From Pratylenchus scribneri (lineage: Eukaryota > Nematoda > Chromadorea > Rhabditida > Pratylenchidae), in assembly GCA_030063045.1 (NCBI GenBank), contig JAQSEB010000188.1:186001-250000 (forward strand): 64,000 nt of DNA, read 5' to 3'. Below are positions 35,223-46,237 of this stretch, one piece after another. The notes below the pieces were generated by a model, which was not told the DNA's origin, did no database searches, and was given only the letters and a program-made list of their open reading frames with translations. Each line of letters opens with the position of its first letter. The stretch's first letter is position 1. Both the position numbers and the translations under genes were made by a program.

Positions 35223-37142
35223 ATGCATATCCAATATTATTTCACATTTTATTTTCTATTATTTCTTGAATTTTTTCAAACAATTTTGTCGACAAATCCA
35301 ATACTCGCAAAAATGGACGAATTCCATGGAGAATTTGAGGAAAAATTTCAAAAACTTGCTAACATTAAAATTTTGGGCAAAAGAAGTATAGAGATAAAAA
35401 TGAACCCAACATTTGACAATGCAATGTTCAAAGAAGAATTCCTAATGGAAATTAAAAAGGCAAAATGGGAAGTGGAAAAATATTTGGAAGCAAATATAAA
35501 ATTTGAAGTGATTTTCAACAAATTGGAAAAATTGAAATTGGAAAGGGAAAAATTAGATGAATTAAAAAAGCTAGCAGATGAAAAAAATGTTCAAATAGAT
35601 GAGATAACAGCAAAGTTAAAAGAATTAAAAAAACCAAAGGAAAGAGGAAAATAATAATCAAATAGATGACAAATTAATATATCAACTTCAAAATCTGGAG
35701 AAGCAATACAAAATCAAAACACTTGCCGAAGAACGCGATTTGATTAAATTGTTGGCTCAAATACGTGAAGATGTGAACAAATTTGTGGATGAAATAATTA
35801 CGGAATTGGAAATTCATGACAAAAAAATGATCGCTATTCATCGCATCCAAGACTTACTAAAAAAATTATTTCCATTCATCCAACAAATTGCAAATTCAAT
35901 TAAAAATATAAATAAGCCATTTGAAAAATTTGTGAAAAAGAAACATTTTCCAGAAATTAAAGAATTTATAAAATCGGCAAAGAAAGAATTGATGGAAGTT
36001 TGTAGACAAATGCAATTGCCTTCAGACCATATAATGTCACCAAGATTAAGAGAAGATAGGGATATGCTGCTATCGGCCATTTTCAATCCTTCAAAACCAC
36101 TATTGGAAAAAGTGAAATTGAATGAACCGATAGAATGGTATATTCCCTATTTGGATAATGCCAGTCAACATTTCGTCAATTGTAGTGGAATGCTCGATAC
36201 AAAAGTGGACCAATTTCACAAAAAGATCAATGGCTTCTTTAATGATGGAGAAAAAAAAGTGTGTTTAGTATTTTTTGTAATTTTCCCGATATTGGGGGAA
36301 AAATTCTTTATAATGTAGGAGGCATAGAAGCTCACAAGTGAGCATTTTTATACACTAATTAAAGGTATAAGCAAATATGACTTCTCCGTGAGCAGAATTC
36401 AATAACAATCTCCTAGCCAAACAATATAATATAGAGATTATTAATAAAAAAAATTTTTTATTAGGAATTTGATCGTTTACGTGCCAATATAGATGAAAAT
36501 CTCCAATCAATGAATATTGCAATCCATCAAATATACAATATAATTGGGACAATTATTTATGAGAATGAGATGGATGTTGACAGACAACATTATTACTTGG
36601 CTGACATTTATTGGTTGACGATGTTCATTCAAGGAAAAATGGAAGAATATAAGACTAAAAATGCTACTTCGGTCCTAATTCCAAATATGGCCATTGAAAT
36701 GGATATGGAGAAATTGACAAATGAATTGGAATTTAAAAATCTAGACAAAGTGGAACCGAAAGAGAAAGCCATTTTAATTGCGCAAAATTTACTCTTCATT
36801 GCGGCTCAATTGGACAAATTCCACAATTTACAAAGTGCTGCTGATAATACATTGATGGACATCCCATTTATGAGCGCAAAAGATTCAAGGCTCAATGAAA
36901 TGATCACGAAAAAATTGTTACCACAAAATGTTGTTCAATTCTTTCTACAAAAATATGAGGAATGGATTATTGCTGAAAAACATGAATTATCAAAGAAAAT
37001 GGAACAACTCAAAATTGAGGAGATGGTGGAATCTGTAAAAATTGCTGAACATCATAGCGCTGGGGTGTCAAATTCGGCGGCAAATTTGGGAGGAAATGAA
37101 AGGAAGGAAGATAAGAAGAAGGGAAAAGCGACAATGGAATAG
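35223..37142 (+). pseudogene. secreted helical protein family, copy A (one frameshift)
   Basis: Exon 1 is 35223-36258 and exon 2 is 36465-37142. The N-terminus is a signal peptide (YYFTFYFLLFLEFFQTILS, predicted cut before TNP). A Lys/Glu-rich, coiled-coil-like region of about 300 residues follows, with family phrases MDEFHGEFEEKF, NAMFKEEF and NKFVDEIITELEI. Exon 2 begins EFDRL and contains the shared YYLADIYWLTMFI, AILIAQNLLFIAAQL and C-terminal EHHSAG tail. Near 35,630-35,650, in a purine-rich stretch with an A7 run, the reading frame shifts by one base. The frame before it stops at 35654, while the matching continuation is in the next frame. It is either a pseudogene, a sequencing error or an unrecognised splice. 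I do not recognise the family; no membrane segment follows the signal peptide. Confidence 0.65.
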
Positions 37143-38144
37143 TAAGAACAGGGAAAAAAGAATGGACTCTGCTTTGCTCTGTGTTGTGAAATTTTTTTTC
37201 GATTGATGACGAAACGACTGCTGCTCTGGTTGCTGAATGCTGAGAATTGCAGTTATTTTTTAATCACTTTATTAAGTTGCAAACACTCGATTCTATTCAA
37301 TATCCATTCAAAAGATTTATTTTATTATATTTTTTATATTTTTTTACATAAATTTTAATCATATTCGACATTTATTTATGCATATATTCATTACGATACT
37401 TCCATTAACTCTATAAAAAATGGTTATTTAATTCCTACTCCAGCTCGTCAATTATTTTTGTTCTAGCAATAAGTTTTGCTCGGCACACAGTCTTAACTCT
37501 TACTAATCAGGGCCGCCATCCTTTCTTCCAATTACTTTTGGGACTGTACCGTACCCAGCCCTACGCTATTCCCCATATTTTCATCATTTCCATGGACAAC
37601 CGGGAAAAGGAAGGGGAAGAAAGGGTGAGGGTTGAGACTTGAGAGGGCGGTTTTGTGTGCCTAAAACTGAGATGATCGGTAATGACTGATTATGCTGCCG
37701 ATGCCGACTTGACCTCATATGTTTACGGCGGATTTTTGCAAATTTGGTAATTTGAATGGATTTTGTGATATAGGTTGGGATTTGTGATTTGGTACCTTAC
37801 ATTTACCCAATGGAAGGATGAACTGTGGCCACATTGGGGCTCGGGGGAATGGGAGAGCAGAAATGAAGGCCCATTTTCCATTCTTTTTTGGGCTAACATC
37901 TACACTCTACCCAGCAGAGGTGCGCGAGCTTTCCTGGCGCGGTTTGGCCCAATCCCACCACCATACGGCCAGACCCATGCCTTGGCCAACAGGGCCTGGC
38001 CCGGTCCAGAGGCGATCTGTTTGCGATGACACTTGCGCCCTCCAGCCTCTATCTGATTATCTTCCCTCTCTCCCCATTCAGAGCTGCGATTGTTTTCATG
38101 TTTTTCTATCCCAAAAAGGGGAATGGAAATGGACCTCATTTCAG
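37143..38144. other. spacer between family copies A and B, first part
   Basis: No gene is supported. It contains a GGCGGATTTTTGCA phrase near 37,725-37,740 and TTTGTGAT phrases that recur before copies C and D. Open frames between 37,775 and 38,200 run across duplicated spacer DNA and are not conserved in the other spacers. Confidence 0.4.
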
Positions 38145-38300
38145 CTGACAGATATGGGCTTTCAGTTGACAAATGAAGGCAACGACCTCTCGGCCAAGTG
38201 ATGGATAGAATGTGAGAATTGAATCGATGGGTAGAGAAGGCACAGTAGAGATAGATCTAGTAGATAAATTCACCAAAACAAAAAGGGGTTGAGGATTGGA
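38145..38300 (+). repeat. conserved spacer element, unit 2
   Basis: Starts with TTTCAGCTGACAGAT and continues through AAATGAAGGCAACGACC, AAGTGATGGATAGAATG, GAGAATTGAAT and ATAGATA to AAGGGGTTGAGGATTGG. The same ordered phrases occur near 38,940, 42,750, 48,030 and, weakly, 52,214. This copy has no gene directly after it; another copy follows 800 bp on. Confidence 0.6.
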
Positions 38301-38318
38301 TTCAGATGGGATCAGGAG

Positions 38319-38456
38319 TAGTGTAGTTATGTCCCGATCCCAAATTTTTAATCGGTTCCGCGGTTCCGGATCGATTCTAGTTTTAATGGTTCCATTTCTG
38401 GAACCGGAAGCGGAACCGTCGGAACCGGTGCCAGGAACCGGAATCGAGACATCATG
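38319..38456. mobile_element. short element filled with GGAACCGG motifs
   Basis: ATCAGGAG occurs directly at 38311-38318 and 38457-38464. Inside, ATGTCCCGAT near the left end and ATCGAGACAT near the right end form an imperfect inverted repeat. The interior is made of GGTTCCG / CGGAACC units in both orientations. The true ends are uncertain by several bases. It resembles the other motif-filled MITEs of the window. Confidence 0.55.
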
Positions 38457-38939
38457 ATCAGGAGCGGAATATTTTGGATGTATATCGAAAATGGAATAAT
38501 TAAATAGAGAACTGCCAATGTGTTAAAAACACAGAATTGTCAATGTGATCCAACACAGAATTAAAAATTATATTCAGGCAACAAAATGTTCGGAAAATAC
38601 TTTACGGCATATTTATTTATTTAATATTTTTGAAAAATTTGTTAAATTGGAAGGTTTTTGTGATTTGTATTCATCGAAAGTGTGGACTTTGAACCCATTG
38701 GAGGAAATAGGAGAACATGAAAATATTTTCAGCTGTGAACGAGAGGGGTGGAAGGTGGTGGATAACAGCAGAAGGGAAGGCAGGAGTGCGCACGGTCTTG
38801 CGCGACCATGGCCTCTGAAGGAGATGGGGCCACGGGCCAAGTAGTGGTGGGCCTGCTGGTCCGACCCGCGCTCGGCGCCCATACAAACCTCTTGATAGAG
38901 CTTATAAATTATCCTAAAAAGGATGGAAAATGGGCCTGC

Positions 38940-39080
38940 GTTTCAGCTGACTGTGGGCTTTCAACCAAAATTGAGGCAAAGGCCCCTCGGACAAAGGATG
39001 GATACAATGAGAGAATTGAATGGATGGAAAAAGTATAGATAGAGCTAATAGATTAATCAATCAATAATAGGGGGAAATGG
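38940..39080 (+). repeat. conserved spacer element, unit 3 (before copy B)
   Basis: TTTCAGCTGACTGTGGG, then GAGGCAAAGGCCCC, ACAAAGGATGGATA, GAGAATTGAATGGATGG and ATAGATTAATCAATCAATAA, in the order seen in the other spacer units. Copy B begins about 640 bp downstream. Confidence 0.6.
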
Positions 39081-39714
39081 AATTGGATCGCGGGATTCGA
39101 CGTGGATGGTAAATCCAATTTTATAAATCCAGCAGCATTTGGTTATTTGCCAGTTAGGGATACACAAAGTTTTTACACGATTTTGGTTTCTCCTATTTTC
39201 TTTTTTTTTGAGCAAAAATGCCCAATTTCGGCTTTAAATTGGATAGATTTTCTCAAACCGAATCCGCCTTTGAAGAACAATTCTACCGGCAAGTACTATT
39301 ATTGAGTATTTGGTAGTTGGCATTGGTAGTGAGTAGTGACTAGTGATAGTGACTAACTTGGAGTTCCATTTAGTTTTAAACCCGTAGTTCATCGAGCTTA
39401 AATTTGGTCCTTTTTATGATCCAACTTTAAATACTTGCATATTTTGACTATAACAAATTTCCCAAAACTGAAATCTTTGTTATTCTGTTTTTAATTCCAA
39501 ATTAATAAAGATATTATTCTTGACTGAATTAGGGTTTTTGCGACAAAATGAAGCCTTCCATTTCCTACAAATATTCGCCAAAATTTGATTCTCTAGCATA
39601 ATTATTAATAACTAACAATGGAAAATCCGAAATTTTCTGTTATAAGCTTATTTAGCCTAATACCCATAAAATATTTCAAATTTCTAACTTTTACTTTTTT
39701 AAACATTTTAAAGA

Positions 39715-42010
39715 ATGCTTTTTCAATATTTCTATTTTCTACTTTTCCTCAATTGTTTGCCACCAATTTTGGCAACAAATCAATCAGGCCAATTTATTCT
39801 CGAGAAAATTGATAAATTCCATGGAGAAATTGAGGGAAAATTTAACAAATTTTATTCAAATTTTGATGAAAAAATTGGCATAGAAATGAGCGAACAATTG
39901 GGCAATTCAATATTAAAAAGGAAATTCCCTTCGGAAATTATAAAGCAAAAGAGGAAGTGGAAGAATATTTTCGAGGCGAAAAAACATTTCAAATGATTTT
40001 GAATGGAATGAATTGTTTGAAATTTGAAAATAAAAAATTGGCTGAATTGGAAGAATTACAAAAACAATTGAATGATAAAAGAAAAAAGAAGAGCACTTTA
40101 AGAAAATTGACATCAAATCTGTTTGGTAGCACAAAAAAGCAACTGAAATTGGTTAATTTTTTGATTGAGTTCCATGAATTGGTGAACAAATTTGTGGACG
40201 AAATGATTGTGGAATTGAGAAATCATTGGTTCAAAGAGTTCCTAAAAACATTGGAACATCACATAAATGAACAAAATGGACAACTCGAAATGGCATATAA
40301 TAATTTTTTATATAAATATTCAGACACATATTTTCCGTTAATTGAAAAAGTTATAGTAGAAGAGAAGGGAAAATTCCGAAAAAAGTATAAAAAAATTATG
40401 CCAAAATCAGGCATTATGGAAGAAGATTTGAATAGATTAGAAAAAGCAATTTTTAGTTCACTACTTAAAAAAGCGACATTAAATGTAGAACCTGCAAATC
40501 CGCGTTTCAAAATATTAATTGAACATTTCAACAATGCTGTCGATGAATTGCCCAACAAGATTGATGAACTCTTTGAGAATGAGGATGATATAAAACAAGT
40601 GGGTTTATAGCAGGGTTCGCAGATGTACTTTATTTAAAGATTTGTACTTTTTTGAGGGGTCAAATCTTTGAAAATAATACTTTTTTTAAAGATTTGTACT
40701 TTATTTTGACTTTGGTGTACTTTATGTACTTTTTTCACAAAATAATGAAAAAATGGTAAAATTTTTCGCTGTGCGTCCATTTTTGGCTCTAATTTTTCGC
40801 CTTTGTTCGAAAAATTGTTCTCAAAAAACATGTTCTATTAGTTCTGGATGATCCACGGTTGTGCATTAATGATAAAAAAAAAACATATTTAAAATTTTAC
40901 TCAATTTATATTAGCTTAAAACGAAAATTTTTTTTGACCCCAAAATCTTTATTTTCAAGGTCAATGTTTTATTTTCAAGGTCAATATATTTTTTTTTGAA
41001 AAGAAAATCTGCGAACCCTGCTGGTTTATAGTCTTTATTATTAAATTTGGGAGGGGATGAATTTTGTGAATCTCATTTGTGATTTTTTTAACTGAATATT
41101 AGACTTAAATTTTGCAATTTGATATTATTATTATTATAGCACTGATTGTGTTGTGATACATTCACCGCGGATGCTATCTCCAATATTCAAAATTCCGGCT
41201 TTCGGTTCTAAAAATAAATAGGCTTGAAAAATTTGAATAAATTGATCAATTTTCAATTTTCATTTATTAATTCCAAAAATTTTGTTTACCAAGGGCATGT
41301 AATTTGTAAAATATCCCTTATTTAATATAATATAATAAGTTGATATTGAGTTGAAATCATAAACAGTCAATTTAGGAATTTGATTTATTACATGCCAAAA
41401 TGGATGATCCCCAATTATTGAAAATTGCATGCAATAAAATTTTGGAGCGAATTAAGCCACTTTTTGAGCAAATTATTAAGCCAAATCCGAGTCAAATTAT
41501 TGAGGAATGGCAATCTCAACTTTTTGCCGAAATTCATTGGATGACGGAATTCATAATTGTGAAAAAATTGGTCGAAATAAGTGATGCCACCCAAATTTCT
41601 TTCACATTCCAATTCTAAATATGAACACAGCAATAGATATGGAGGAATTGCCCGAGGAATTGGAATTGAAAAATAGCAAGAAAATGTACCTGAAGGAGAA
41701 GGCCATTTTGATTGCCCAAAACATTCTCTTCATTGTGGCTCAATTGAATAAAATGTACAAATTCAGCTATAGGACCATTCGAATTGAGGAATCCAGACGT
41801 GTAGAGCTTAATGAAATGATCGCGAAAGATATGACACCAAAAAGCATTGGCCAATTCTTCTACCAAAAATATGAGAAAATAATTAAAGAATACCAATCAG
41901 ATTCGGAAACAGAACTGTCTTCAAAAAGTGAACATCATAGCGCTGGGACAAGTTCGAAAAATGTTGGAGGAAGTGGAGGGAAAGATAATGGAAAAACAAT
42001 AGTGGAGTAG
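39715..42010 (+). pseudogene. secreted helical protein family, copy B (at least two frameshifts)
   Basis: Exon 1 spans 39715-40598 and exon 2 spans 41376-42010. The signal peptide is FQYFYFLLFLNCLPPILA. Family phrases KIDKFHGEIEGKF, FPSEII, ELVNKF-like LVNKFVDEMIVEL and NNAVDELPNKIDELF are present. The frame breaks near 39,940 (one base short in an A-rich run, so the first frame ends in a non-family sequence). It breaks again in exon 2 between 41,560 and 41,620. After each break the other frame continues with clear family sequence, including EELPEELELKN, AILIAQNILFIVAQL and EHHSAGTSS. The intron (40599-41375) was enlarged by a 410-bp element. Copy B is best read as a decaying gene, although base-call errors in homopolymers are a live alternative. 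Confidence 0.65.
40611..41022. mobile_element. hAT-like MITE in the intron of copy B
   Basis: Ends are CAGGGTTCGCAGAT at 40611-40624 and ATCTGCGAACCCTG at 41007-41020. GGTTTATAG occurs directly at 40602-40610 and 41023-41031, leaving two extra bases on the right. The interior repeats TTTGTACTTT and CAAGGTCAATAT-like units and holds one copy of the TTTTTCGCTGTGCGTCCAT motif. It starts only 12 bases after the splice donor of copy B. No protein is encoded. Confidence 0.8.
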
Positions 42011-42747
42011 AAAGATAAGGAGCAGAAGAATGGAAGAATTTGCTATTAAGATGTGAAGTTTTTGAAAGGGCATTTTCCTTTATAATTTTTTTTAACAAAA
42101 GTTTGGTTCTATTTTTTCAATTTATTCTATATCCTTTTTAAGTGATAAATTTTTTTAATGGATGTATTATTTATTTTTGCATATTTTTTTGATACTAATA
42201 AAAATAATAGTCATTGCTCATTCTCAATTGTTAATTGTCAGTAATTAAAAAATACAGCCTTTTATTTTTCATTTACTATCCATAAAACTTTTTGATATCA
42301 CCTTATGCGGATATGATGAAGAAAGGGAGGAAAACGGTGGTTGAAAAGAAATATGCCAGAGACAAACGGTAAAGATGCCACCGACTTTGCACTGCACCGT
42401 TTTTAACGGATTTCATGATCCGAGATTGTTTTTGTGATTTGTGATGGTTTTTGTTATTTTTGGCTTTCGAACTCCCTAACAAATATATGGAATATCGGCA
42501 AATGGGTGTGCAGATCTGTAGACCCTTTAGGCGGATATGGGGAATTGGTATAATATGAAAGCATTGTAGCTGTAAATGAAAAAGGCAGGGGAGGATAATA
42601 AAAAAACAGAGGCAGGAGTGCGCAACGCGCGAGCAAGATCGACCAGAGGACCTCTTAGGCTGGGCTTAATTGATGGAAGTAAGGCCGCCGGAGCGAGGAA
42701 AATTTGCGCCAATGCGCACCTTTGGGCCAGAATTCATCCCAAAAATA
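42011..42747. other. spacer between copies B and C, first part
   Basis: No gene. TTTGCACTGCACCGTTTTT followed by CGGATTT near 42,388-42,415, and AAATGGGTGTG near 42,500, match phrases in the spacers before copy D and around 46.8, 52.0 and 61.2 kb. Confidence 0.4.
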
Positions 42748-42865
42748 GGGATTTCAGCTGACAGATGGAGGAGGCAAAGATTCCACGACAAGTGATGGAA
42801 AAATACATGCATTGAAATAGATGGAGCTTGTATATTAGTTAATCAATATTAAGGGGTTGAGGATT
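42748..42865 (+). repeat. conserved spacer element, unit 4 (before copy C)
   Basis: TTTCAGCTGACAGATGGAGG, then GGCAAAGATTCC, GACAAGTGATGG, TTAGTTAATCAATATTAAGG and GGTTGAGGATTGG, in the shared order. Copy C starts about 200 bp downstream. Confidence 0.6.
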
Positions 42866-43070
42866 GGATTGGGATTTTTGGTTGGATTTAAACATAGGCC
42901 AATTTTATAAAGCAGAGAGGAATTTAGTTATTTGGCCTCATAAAATAAGCCATTAGGTGAGATTATTATAATTCATTATTTTGCCCATAGCTCAAATTAA
43001 TTATTCATTAACACTAAAATAGTTTGCAAATTTATATTTTACTTTTAAAAATTTTTTAGAATTGAAAAAA

Positions 43071-46000
43071 ATGAAAATGCAATATTTCTATTTTCTAATT
43101 TTTCTCAATTTATTGCCACCTATTTTGGTAGCAAATGAATCATGCCAATTTATTCTCGATGAAATGGATAAATTCCATGGAGAAATTGAGGAAAAATTTG
43201 AAACATTTTATTTAAAATTTGATGAAAAATTTTGCAAAGAAATGGGCGAAAAGTTTGGCAATACAATGTTCAAAAAAGAATTCCCAAAGGAAATTATGAA
43301 TGCAAAGGTGGAAGTAGAAGAATATTTGAAAGGAGAAAAAGAATTAAAAGATATTTTAAAAACATTGAATAGCTTAAAATTGAAAGAGGAAACATTGGAT
43401 AAATTGAAAAAAATGCAAAAGCATTTGGAAGAGCAACAGCAGAACAAGACCAATTTTGGAAAATTAATATCAAACTATTTGATAAATCTTTATGACAGTG
43501 ACGAAAAACAATTGGAATTGGTCAATTTTTTGGTTCATACTCATGAATTGGTGAACAGATTTTTGTACAGCATCATTTTGGAACTGCAAATTCGACAACC
43601 CATCAAAGATTACCTAAAAACATTGGATGGTCTAATTGAAGGACAAAGAACCGAATTTGATAAGCCATTTCAAATATTTTTGAAAAAATATTCAGAAAAA
43701 TATTTTCCAAAAATTATAAATTTTGTAATATCAGCGAAGAAACAACTGAAAGAAAAATATATATCTCTTGAACTATTACGACCATTAGTAGACGAAGATA
43801 TACATAAATTGAGAACGGCAATTTTCGATTCAATACCATTTCTTAAAAAAGTTGAATTAAATAAAGCCCCAAGCAACTTATTCGTCGCTGATATAAGTAA
43901 CGATCTCGACAAAACTGTCGATGAATTGACATACAAAATTGATAAGGAATTTAATGAAAAAACACACAAAGTGGGTTAATTTTATATAATTATTTTTACA
44001 TTTTCATAATTAATGGATTTGAGATAATTGTTCAAAAAAATTATAACCGAAAAATTGGATAACAGACAAAATTGGGCAATTGTGTTTTGGTTTGGGCCTA
44101 GTTTTCTAGCGAATTATATTTGAAATCTAAAATGTTTTATATAGAAAATTTTAATTAGTGGCATAGAAATTTTAGGATGGTATTTAATTTGGCAAATAAA
44201 TTATTGAAAATGGCAAATAGAGTATTTAATTTGGCAAATAGGATTTTTTGTCTCAAAAGTATTGAAAATGGCAAATAAATTATGGAAAATGGCAAATAGA
44301 GTATTTAATTTGGCAAATAGCAATAAAATTATCATTGCGTAGGAGGTGCGCGGGATTTAGCCGGATATAGGGGGATTAAGGTGGATATACTTGGATTAGG
44401 CCGGATTAAGCATAGAAATGGAATAGAAATGGCCCGGAAGGCCACTGGAAGGTCGGGGAAATGCCTGAGAGTGCGGGGGATATAGGGGGATTAAGGTGGA
44501 TATAAGGGGATTAAGGACCAAAATGATGGGATTAAGGCGGCAAATGGGTAGGAAGTGATGGGGAAGCCTGCCGAAGGCATGTGGGCTGTCCAGGGGTGCG
44601 CGGGATATACCCGGATATAGGGGGATTAAGGTGGATTTAGGGGATTAAGCCGGATTAAGGCCTGGAATCGATGGGAAATGGCCCGGACGGCCAGTGAAAG
44701 ATCTGGGAAGGTCCTGAGAATGCGTGGATATATCCGGATAAAGGGGATTAAGGTGGATTTGGGGGATTAAGCCGGATTAAGGCCTGGAATCGATGGGAGC
44801 GAGCTCGGTTTGGGCTGCTTTGCTTCCGGCTTCGCGAGATTCCTTTGCTCCGAACCCCTAACCCTAACCCTAGCCCATAACTAAGCTTAATCCGGCTTAA
44901 TCCTCATATATCCACATTAATCCTCCTATATCCCGCGTGCTCCGAACTCCTAAACCCTTGCCCCAAAATCCCATGCCGCCCATAACCATAACCCTAATCC
45001 CTAGCCCCTAACTAAGCTTAATCCGGATTAATCCCCCTTAATCCACGTATATCCTCCTATATCCGGGGCTTATCCCGCGCTGTCTCCGGGTCTTTCTTAC
45101 ACTTCCCCGACATTCCCGTGGCATTTCGCATCCATTTCGGAGTTTAATCCTCCTATATCCACCTTAATCCCCCTATATCCGGATATATCCCGCGCATCTC
45201 CTGCTCAATAATAATTTTATTGCTATTTGCCAAATTAAATACTCTATTTGCCATTTTCCATAATTTATTTGCCATTTTCAATACTTTTGAGACAAAAAAT
45301 CCTATTTGCCAAATTAAATATTCTATTTGCCATTTTCAATAATTTATTTGCCAAATTAAATATTTCCCGAAATTTTATTATTTTGATTGATCTTTATGTA
45401 TATTCAATGCGAATTTTAATTTCATAAAATTTTGCATATCAAATTAATGAGGGCACTAATTCAATAATAATTGTGTTTTTTTATTTAAAAAATTGATCAA
45501 TTAATCGCACAATTTAGGAATTTACAGAATTGCACACCAAAATGGATGATGATGATGTACAATTATTGAACATTGCATGCAATAAAATTTTGGATCGAAT
45601 TAAGCCATTTTTTGAGAAAAATATTGAGTCGAATCCTATTGATGGGAATTGGCAATCTTACAATTTGGCAGATATTTATTGGTTGATGGAATTCATCGAA
45701 GAAAAATTTACAAATATGAATATTGCAAATCTGCTAGTCAAAGCAATGAAGATGGAGGAATTGCCCGAGGAATTGGATTTAAAAAATATAGTGAAAATGG
45801 GGACGAAGGAAAAAGCCATTTTGATAGCCCAAAATTTGCTTTTCATGGTGACTCAATTGAGCAAATGGTACAATTTCGAGCATGCCATTGATATATCGAG
45901 GGGAACCTATTCAAGAGAGAGTTACAAAAGTCTGAGACTCGATGAAATGATCGGGAAAATTATGCCCCCAAAAACCATTGGCCAATTATTATACAAAAAA

Positions 46001-46237
46001 TATGGAGAAAAGTTTGAGAGGGATTTGCCAACAAAAAGTGAACATCATAGCGCCGAGCCAAGTTATTCAGCAAAAGTGGGTTTAAAAAAGAGGGTGAAAT
46101 GGAATCGACGAGAAGAAAATGAAGAAGAAATGAAGTTTCCATTAAAAAATGAACAACATAATATTGGGCCAAGTTCGACAAAATTGATAGGAATTCAAAG
46201 AAAATTTAAAATTGATAAGAAGGACAAAAAGGAGTAG
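43071..46237 (+). CDS. secreted helical protein family, copy C (intact)
   Basis: Exons 43071-43970 and 45518-46237 give 539 aa; both junctions are in frame. The ATG at 43071 leads directly into the signal peptide YFYFLIFLNLLPPILVA. Exon 1 encodes a Lys/Glu-rich helical region with EMDKFHGEIEEKFETF, FGNTMFKKEFPKEI, LVNFLVHTHELVNRF, a LRTAIF segment and KTVDELTYKIDKEF. Exon 2 begins EFTELHTK and contains LNIACNKILDRIKPFF, YNLADIYWLMEFIEEKF, EELPEELDLKN, AILIAQNLLFMVTQL and PPKTIGQLLYKKYGEKF. The C-terminus has two related tail units (SEHHSAEPS and NEQHNIGPSS) where the other copies have one. The protein should be exported. I do not recognise a known domain. An effector-like role in a parasite is inference only. 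The intron contains a 1.2 kb mobile element. Confidence 0.8.
44175..45368. mobile_element. 1.2-kb element with long inverted ends in the intron of copy C
   Basis: About 165-bp terminal inverted repeats (44175-44340 and 45205-45368) are built from TATTTAATTTGGCAAATA and ATTATTGAAAATGGCAAAT units. GAAATTTTA flanks the element directly at 44166-44174 and 45369-45377. The middle is a patchwork of GGATTAAGGTGGATATA, CCGGATATAGGGGGATTAAG and GGAAATGGCCCGG units, with their complements in the right half. A short CCCTAACCCTAACCC run lies near 44,855-44,877. No coding frame is present. The 9-bp duplication suggests a Mutator-like mechanism, but this is inference. Confidence 0.85.

Noticed and set aside
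37775..39038. Several 70-130 codon frames between copies A and B
   Set aside because: They run through duplicated spacer DNA and are not kept open in the other spacers.
44340..45200. Possible interstitial telomere block (CCCTAACCCTAACCC near 44,860)
   Set aside because: Only two to three units occur, inside an element with clear inverted ends and a 9-bp duplication; the surrounding repeats are GGATTAAG/TATCCGG, not telomeric.
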